Below, piece by piece: positions 59,481 through 62,991 of a stretch of DNA of 62,991 nt (the stretch's first letter is position 1; each line of letters starts with the position of its first letter). The notes under the pieces were generated by a model that worked only from the letters and a program-made list of their open reading frames with translations, was not told where the DNA came from and did not search any database. Origin of the DNA: Pelobacter sp. UBA6812 (lineage in GTDB: Bacteria; Desulfobacterota; Desulfuromonadia; Desulfuromonadales; Syntrophotaleaceae). The translations under genes were made by a program, and so were the position numbers. The stretch is from positions 1 through 62,991 of the forward strand of contig DKEW01000017.1 of assembly GCA_002452265.1 (NCBI GenBank). Reading direction: 5' to 3'.

Positions 59481-61865
59481 TCAGCGGTCCAGATCGGCCA
59501 GCACGTAATCGAGCGAGCCGAGAATAGTAATAACGTCGGCCACCAGTCGGCCACGACTCAGTTGCGGCAAGGCCTGCAGGTGGGGGAAACTCGGCGTGCG
59601 GATTCGTAGCCGATAGGCTCCCGTCCCGCCATCACTGACGGCATAGTAACCACATTCGCCTTTGCTCGATTCGGTGGCCCGGTAGCATTCACCGCGAGGC
59701 GCCGTCGGTCCTCGGCTGACATGCAGGAAATGGTGAATCAAACTCTCGATATCCTGCAGGCCGTCCTGTCTTTTGGGGAAGGCATAACGGTAATCGGTAC
59801 TGCCCCAGCGCCCTTCCGGCATGCGTTCGGCTGCCTGGCGTACGATACGCAAGCTCTGACGCAATTCCCCGAGCCGTACCAGGTAGCGAGCAAAAGAGTC
59901 TCCGCCTGTGGCGGTAACGGCGTCGAAATCAAACTCCTCATAACCTGCATAAGGCATGGTTTTGCGCAAATCCCAGGCGATCCCGGTAGCCCGCAGATTG
60001 GGTCCGCTAAAGCCGAGTTCGATGGCCTCCTGGCGGTTAACGGTACCGACTCCTTCGGTACGGGCACGAAAAATCGGACCGTCGGTCAACAAACGGTCAA
60101 ACTCATCGATGCGCGCCTCGAAGTCCCGGGTGAAAATGTCAACGGCCGCACGCCAGCCTTCGGGCAGATCGTCCGGAACGCCACCGATACGGAACCATGC
60201 GGGATGCATCCGCCCGCCGGTCACCATCTCGATGATATCGAAGATTTTTTCGCGGCTATCAAAAGCGTAAAATACTGGCGTCATGGCACCAACGTCATGG
60301 GCGAAGGTGCCCAGCCATACCAGATGGCTGGCGATGCGGAACAGTTCACTAAGCAGGATTCGAATATAACGGGCCCGCGGCGGCACATCGACACCGCAGA
60401 GGGTTTCGACGGTATGCAGATAGGCGAGGTTGTTCAACGAACCGGCCAGATAATCGATACGATCGGTATAGGGAATGTACTGGTTCCAGTGCTGACGCTC
60501 AGCAATCTTTTCCGCCCCACGGTGATGGAAACCAATTTCCGAATCGAGATCGACAATTTCCTCGCCGGCCAGCTTCAGGATAACCCTCAGAATGCCGTGG
60601 GTGCCAGGATGCTGAGGGCCTAGATTGAGAATAGACAACGTGTTGTTAGCAGCGTTGTCCTGGTGGTTGAAAAAGTGGGACCCTTCCGGCGGCACCATGG
60701 TGGTGGCTGTATCGCGGGTGAAAGGCGGCATGTCCGTAGCCCGACTGGGATGGGACTTAAGCAGCGGATGGCCTTGCCAACCCTCCGGCATCAGGATGCG
60801 GCGCAAATTGGGGTGTCCGTTGAAACGAACACCGAACATATCAAACGCCTCGCGCTCATACCAGTTTGCCGCAGGCCACAAGTCGGTGATCGAGGGCGCC
60901 TCAGCCTGGGCGGTAGCTAAAGGAGTCTTGATGCGTAGATAGCCGGCACGTTCAAAAGACAGGAGGTGATAGACCAGGGTCAGATCGTGGGGGGGACGGT
61001 TGCTGCGCGCGGTTTCATCCACCACAGTCAAGTCCTCGAGACGCTGGTAAGGCTGCTCGATGTCCTGTTTGAGAAACTGCAGCAATTCCGGAACCTGACC
61101 GGGATCGGCCACCAAGGTCGGCATATCCGCGGTCTGCTCCTGTTGGACGGCCTCGCCAAAGCGCTGCCGGACCTGCTCCACCAAAGGTTCGGTCGTATCA
61201 GGGAATACGATTCGCGGCTGCGGCGGGGTCCAGATGCCAGCGGCGCGGCTACCCTTGAAATCCGGTGACTGCTGGGAAGTGCCCCTGATGGGACAGTGTC
61301 CGTATCCCGGACCGCGGGTATCACGGGTTTTGCTATGACCATCGATGAGAATCGGCACGGTCGTGCCTTCACAGCCACCCTGCATGTTGAGCACCGGCCT
61401 GGCCGGCCGCTCGTTTCGGGCAACCTTTTCCTGGAGCACCATCAAACCCTGGATAAAGGCCTCAGGTCGCGGCGGGCACCCCGGTATATAGACATCCACC
61501 GGCAGGATCTGATTGACCCCCTGCATAACGCTATAAACATCATACATGCCACCGGAGTTAGCACAACTGCCCATGGCAATAACCCACTTGGGATTGGCCA
61601 TTTCCTCGTAAACGCGCAGCATGCTGGCAGCCATTTTTTTAAATGGGGTACCTGCGATAACCATTAGATCCGCTTCGCGCGGCGTACCTCGCAGGACCTC
61701 GGCGCCAAAACGGGCCAGATCGAAACGCGGCGTCATGCTGCCCATCATCTCTACAAAACAGCACGACAAGCCAAAAAACATTGGCCACATGCTGTTTTTT
61801 CGCCCCCAGTTGATGGCATCATCCAAAGTGGTAAGGATAATATTTTTTGGGATCGTTTCGCTCAT
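59481..61865 (-). CDS. nuoBCD: NADH-quinone oxidoreductase fused subunit B/C/D
   Basis: 794 residues joining three subunits. NuoB part (about 1-165): GLSCCFVEMM, GSCANSGGMYD and VYIPGCPPRPEA hold the N2 cluster ligands including the tandem Cys. A linker of some 80 residues follows. NuoC part (about 250-385): WYEREAFDMFGVRFNGHPNLRRILMPEGWQGHPL. NuoD part (about 400-794): LNLGPQHPGTHGILRV, GFHHRGAEKIAE and the C-terminal ILGSLDYVLADLDR. CD fusions are common, BCD fusions less so; the fusion holds the N2-quinone module in one chain. Confidence 0.95.
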   Translation of the reverse strand: MSETIPKNIILTTLDDAINWGRKNSMWPMFFGLSCCFVEMMGSMTPRFDLARFGAEVLRGTPREADLMVIAGTPFKKMAASMLRVYEEMANPKWVIAMGSCANSGGMYDVYSVMQGVNQILPVDVYIPGCPPRPEAFIQGLMVLQEKVARNERPARPVLNMQGGCEGTTVPILIDGHSKTRDTRGPGYGHCPIRGTSQQSPDFKGSRAAGIWTPPQPRIVFPDTTEPLVEQVRQRFGEAVQQEQTADMPTLVADPGQVPELLQFLKQDIEQPYQRLEDLTVVDETARSNRPPHDLTLVYHLLSFERAGYLRIKTPLATAQAEAPSITDLWPAANWYEREAFDMFGVRFNGHPNLRRILMPEGWQGHPLLKSHPSRATDMPPFTRDTATTMVPPEGSHFFNHQDNAANNTLSILNLGPQHPGTHGILRVILKLAGEEIVDLDSEIGFHHRGAEKIAERQHWNQYIPYTDRIDYLAGSLNNLAYLHTVETLCGVDVPPRARYIRILLSELFRIASHLVWLGTFAHDVGAMTPVFYAFDSREKIFDIIEMVTGGRMHPAWFRIGGVPDDLPEGWRAAVDIFTRDFEARIDEFDRLLTDGPIFRARTEGVGTVNRQEAIELGFSGPNLRATGIAWDLRKTMPYAGYEEFDFDAVTATGGDSFARYLVRLGELRQSLRIVRQAAERMPEGRWGSTDYRYAFPKRQDGLQDIESLIHHFLHVSRGPTAPRGECYRATESSKGECGYYAVSDGGTGAYRLRIRTPSFPHLQALPQLSRGRLVADVITILGSLDYVLADLDR

Positions 61866-61880
61866 CCGTTACGACATCCT

Positions 61881-62306
61881 TTAACGACGCTGCGGGCCCC
61901 AGTCGAGAGCCCCACGACGCCACAGATACAACAGGGCAATCAGCAAGGTGACAATAAAAAAGGCGATTTGCGCCAATCCCTGCCAACTCAACAGGTCATA
62001 GGCAACGGCCCAAGAGGCAATAAACGCAACCTCAACATCAAAAACAACAAAAAAGATGGCGGTAAGATAGAAGGGTACCGGATATCCCGGCCGCGCCGGG
62101 CCGGTCGGTTCCACGCCGCATTCATAGGGTTGATTTTTAAGGGGAGAACGGGTGCGGCGGCCTAAAAATCGGGCAGCCAACAGCAAACTGACGACGATGA
62201 CGCAGGTCACTCCGGCATACAAGCCAAGAGCCAAGAGATCCCATCCCAGAGGCGACAACAGCGCATCAGGGCCGGCCAATTGCGTGGGGATGTGTTCAGA
62301 AGCCAT
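61881..62306 (-). CDS. nuoA: NADH-quinone oxidoreductase subunit A
   Basis: 141 residues, three helices, first gene of the operon. KNQPYECGVEPTGPARPGYPVPFYLTAIFFVVFDVEVAFIASWAV is the family core with the conserved Glu/Asp. Start at 62306 with GAGGG upstream; the longer frame begins with an unrelated stretch. Confidence 0.95.
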   Translation of the reverse strand: MASEHIPTQLAGPDALLSPLGWDLLALGLYAGVTCVIVVSLLLAARFLGRRTRSPLKNQPYECGVEPTGPARPGYPVPFYLTAIFFVVFDVEVAFIASWAVAYDLLSWQGLAQIAFFIVTLLIALLYLWRRGALDWGPQRR

Positions 62307-62409
62307 GCGGTCATTCCCTCGGGCAGCAAAACCTACCAACAGCAAATGCTGCCAAGAATAACACAGTTTTAGAGTTTATCCAAGGTGGGAGTTATAACGA
62401 AGCGGGGGT

Positions 62410-62871
62410 TTAACCAGGCGAAGCGCTGCAACCCTCAGCAATGGCCTGTCGGGCAAGTTCATCGCAGCGTTCATTCTCCGGGTGACCGGCATGACCGCGC
62501 ACCCATTGCCAGGTAATTTGGTGTTTGCTACTCAGATCCAGAAGCCTTTCCCACAGGTCCCGATTAGCTACATCCTCTTTCTTGGAGTTTTTCCACCCCT
62601 TTTTACGCCAACCATGGATCCACTCCGTCATCCCCTTGCAGACATACTGGGAATCGGTAGTCACTCGGACAAGACAGGGGCGGGTCAATGCCTCGAGGCC
62701 GGCAATGGCACCGAGCATCTCCATGCGGTTGTTGGTGGTTTCGGGCGCAAACCCTGACAGCTCACGAACGCGGTCGCCACATCGCAACAGTGTGCCATAA
62801 CCACCAGGCCCAGGATTACCGGAGCAGGCACCATCGCTGAAGATTTCAACTATCGGGCTGGATTCGGACAT
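62410..62871 (-). CDS. rnhA: ribonuclease HI
   Basis: 153 residues. Degrades RNA in RNA:DNA hybrids. The four carboxylates are in IFSDGACSGNPGPGG (Asp), RMEMLGAIAGLEAL (Glu), VTTDSQYV (Asp) and NERCDELARQA (Asp); the handle region GWRKKGWKNSKKEDV is present. GGAAGG 6 nt before the ATG at 62871. Confidence 0.96.
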   Translation of the reverse strand: MSESSPIVEIFSDGACSGNPGPGGYGTLLRCGDRVRELSGFAPETTNNRMEMLGAIAGLEALTRPCLVRVTTDSQYVCKGMTEWIHGWRKKGWKNSKKEDVANRDLWERLLDLSSKHQITWQWVRGHAGHPENERCDELARQAIAEGCSASPG

Positions 62872-62929
62872 ACAGGCCTTCCAAAGAGAATAAACCATGA
62901 CAGATAAGCAGAAGCGAACTAAAACGCAG

Positions 62930-62962
62930 ACAGCCCCACCGCCAGTTAGGCAGTGGGGCTGT
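62930..62962. terminator. hairpin at the right edge
   Basis: ACAGCCCCACCGCC / GGCAGTGGGGCTGT, 14 positions with one mismatch around a 5-nt loop. It lies upstream of rnhA and probably belongs to a gene beyond the window. Confidence 0.6.
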
Positions 62963-62991
62963 TGACTTTGGCGTCCCCAGGGGGATTCGAA

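Noticed and set aside
1..62991. CRISPR arrays, tRNA or rRNA genes, insertion sequences
   Set aside because: None was seen: no regular spaced repeats, no tRNA-like cloverleaf in the gaps, no transposase frames.

Overview
The window reads as chromosome of a Desulfuromonadales bacterium of the Pelobacter/Syntrophotalea kind: a strict anaerobe that ferments or syntrophically oxidises alcohols and aldehydes. This is inferred from gene content: three iron-containing alcohol dehydrogenases, a tungsten-type aldehyde:ferredoxin oxidoreductase, a molybdenum aldehyde oxidoreductase of the Desulfovibrio Mop type with its accessory genes, and a complex I with a fused NuoBCD subunit. I made no database comparison, so the genus is a judgement.

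Layout. 1-3.3 kb (minus): alcohol dehydrogenase, sensor kinase, and a response regulator cut by the window edge. 3.7-4.9 kb (minus): moeA. 4.9-12.7 kb (plus): an alcohol/aldehyde oxidation module, adh - aor - moaD-like - thiF-like - adh. Its outer adh genes are nearly identical in their 3' halves and have different promoters, a clear sigma-54 site for the first and a sigma-70-like site with GTATAC palindromes for the second. 12.7-25 kb (plus): housekeeping genes (folK, transaldolase, sucCD, def, fmt, DUF116, htpX, rsmB, rpe, NUDIX, homocysteine methyltransferase/MTHFR, a lipoprotein; grxC on minus).

25.1-44.3 kb (minus) is the most interesting part: about 18 genes devoted to one molybdenum enzyme. 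From upstream to downstream they are a molybdopterin-binding protein, the Mop aldehyde oxidoreductase, a large flavin/Fe-S/CCG oxidoreductase, a small CxxC protein and a methyltransferase. A ModE-like operator follows, then a C-GCAxxG-C-C protein, a radical SAM protein with two CX3CX2C motifs, an AMP-dependent ligase, XdhC, a MocA-type nucleotidyltransferase fused to an HD domain, a histidine phosphatase, modA-modB-modC, DUF364, DUF3343, a cysteine desulfurase-like protein and a second modA. Mo uptake, cofactor cytidylylation, sulfuration (or selenation) and the apoenzyme can be assigned. The radical SAM/methyltransferase/ligase/C-GCAxxG/DUF364 part has no established role and is the best candidate for an undescribed pathway.

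44.4-47.6 kb is low in coding density, with small genes (two DUF2292/YezD-like paralogues each followed by a conserved structured terminator element, a 56-residue Cys-rich protein, a NifX-like protein), a second ModE-like box and a degenerate repeat. 47.6-62.3 kb (minus) is a CoA-binding protein gene and a complete nuo operon, A-BCD-E-F-G-H-I-J-K-L-M-N. rnhA closes the window.

Together the genes describe alcohol to aldehyde (Adh), aldehyde to acid by a W enzyme (ferredoxin-linked) or a Mo enzyme (flavin/Fe-S-linked), with complex I handling reductant and a transcriptional layer that appears to sense molybdate.
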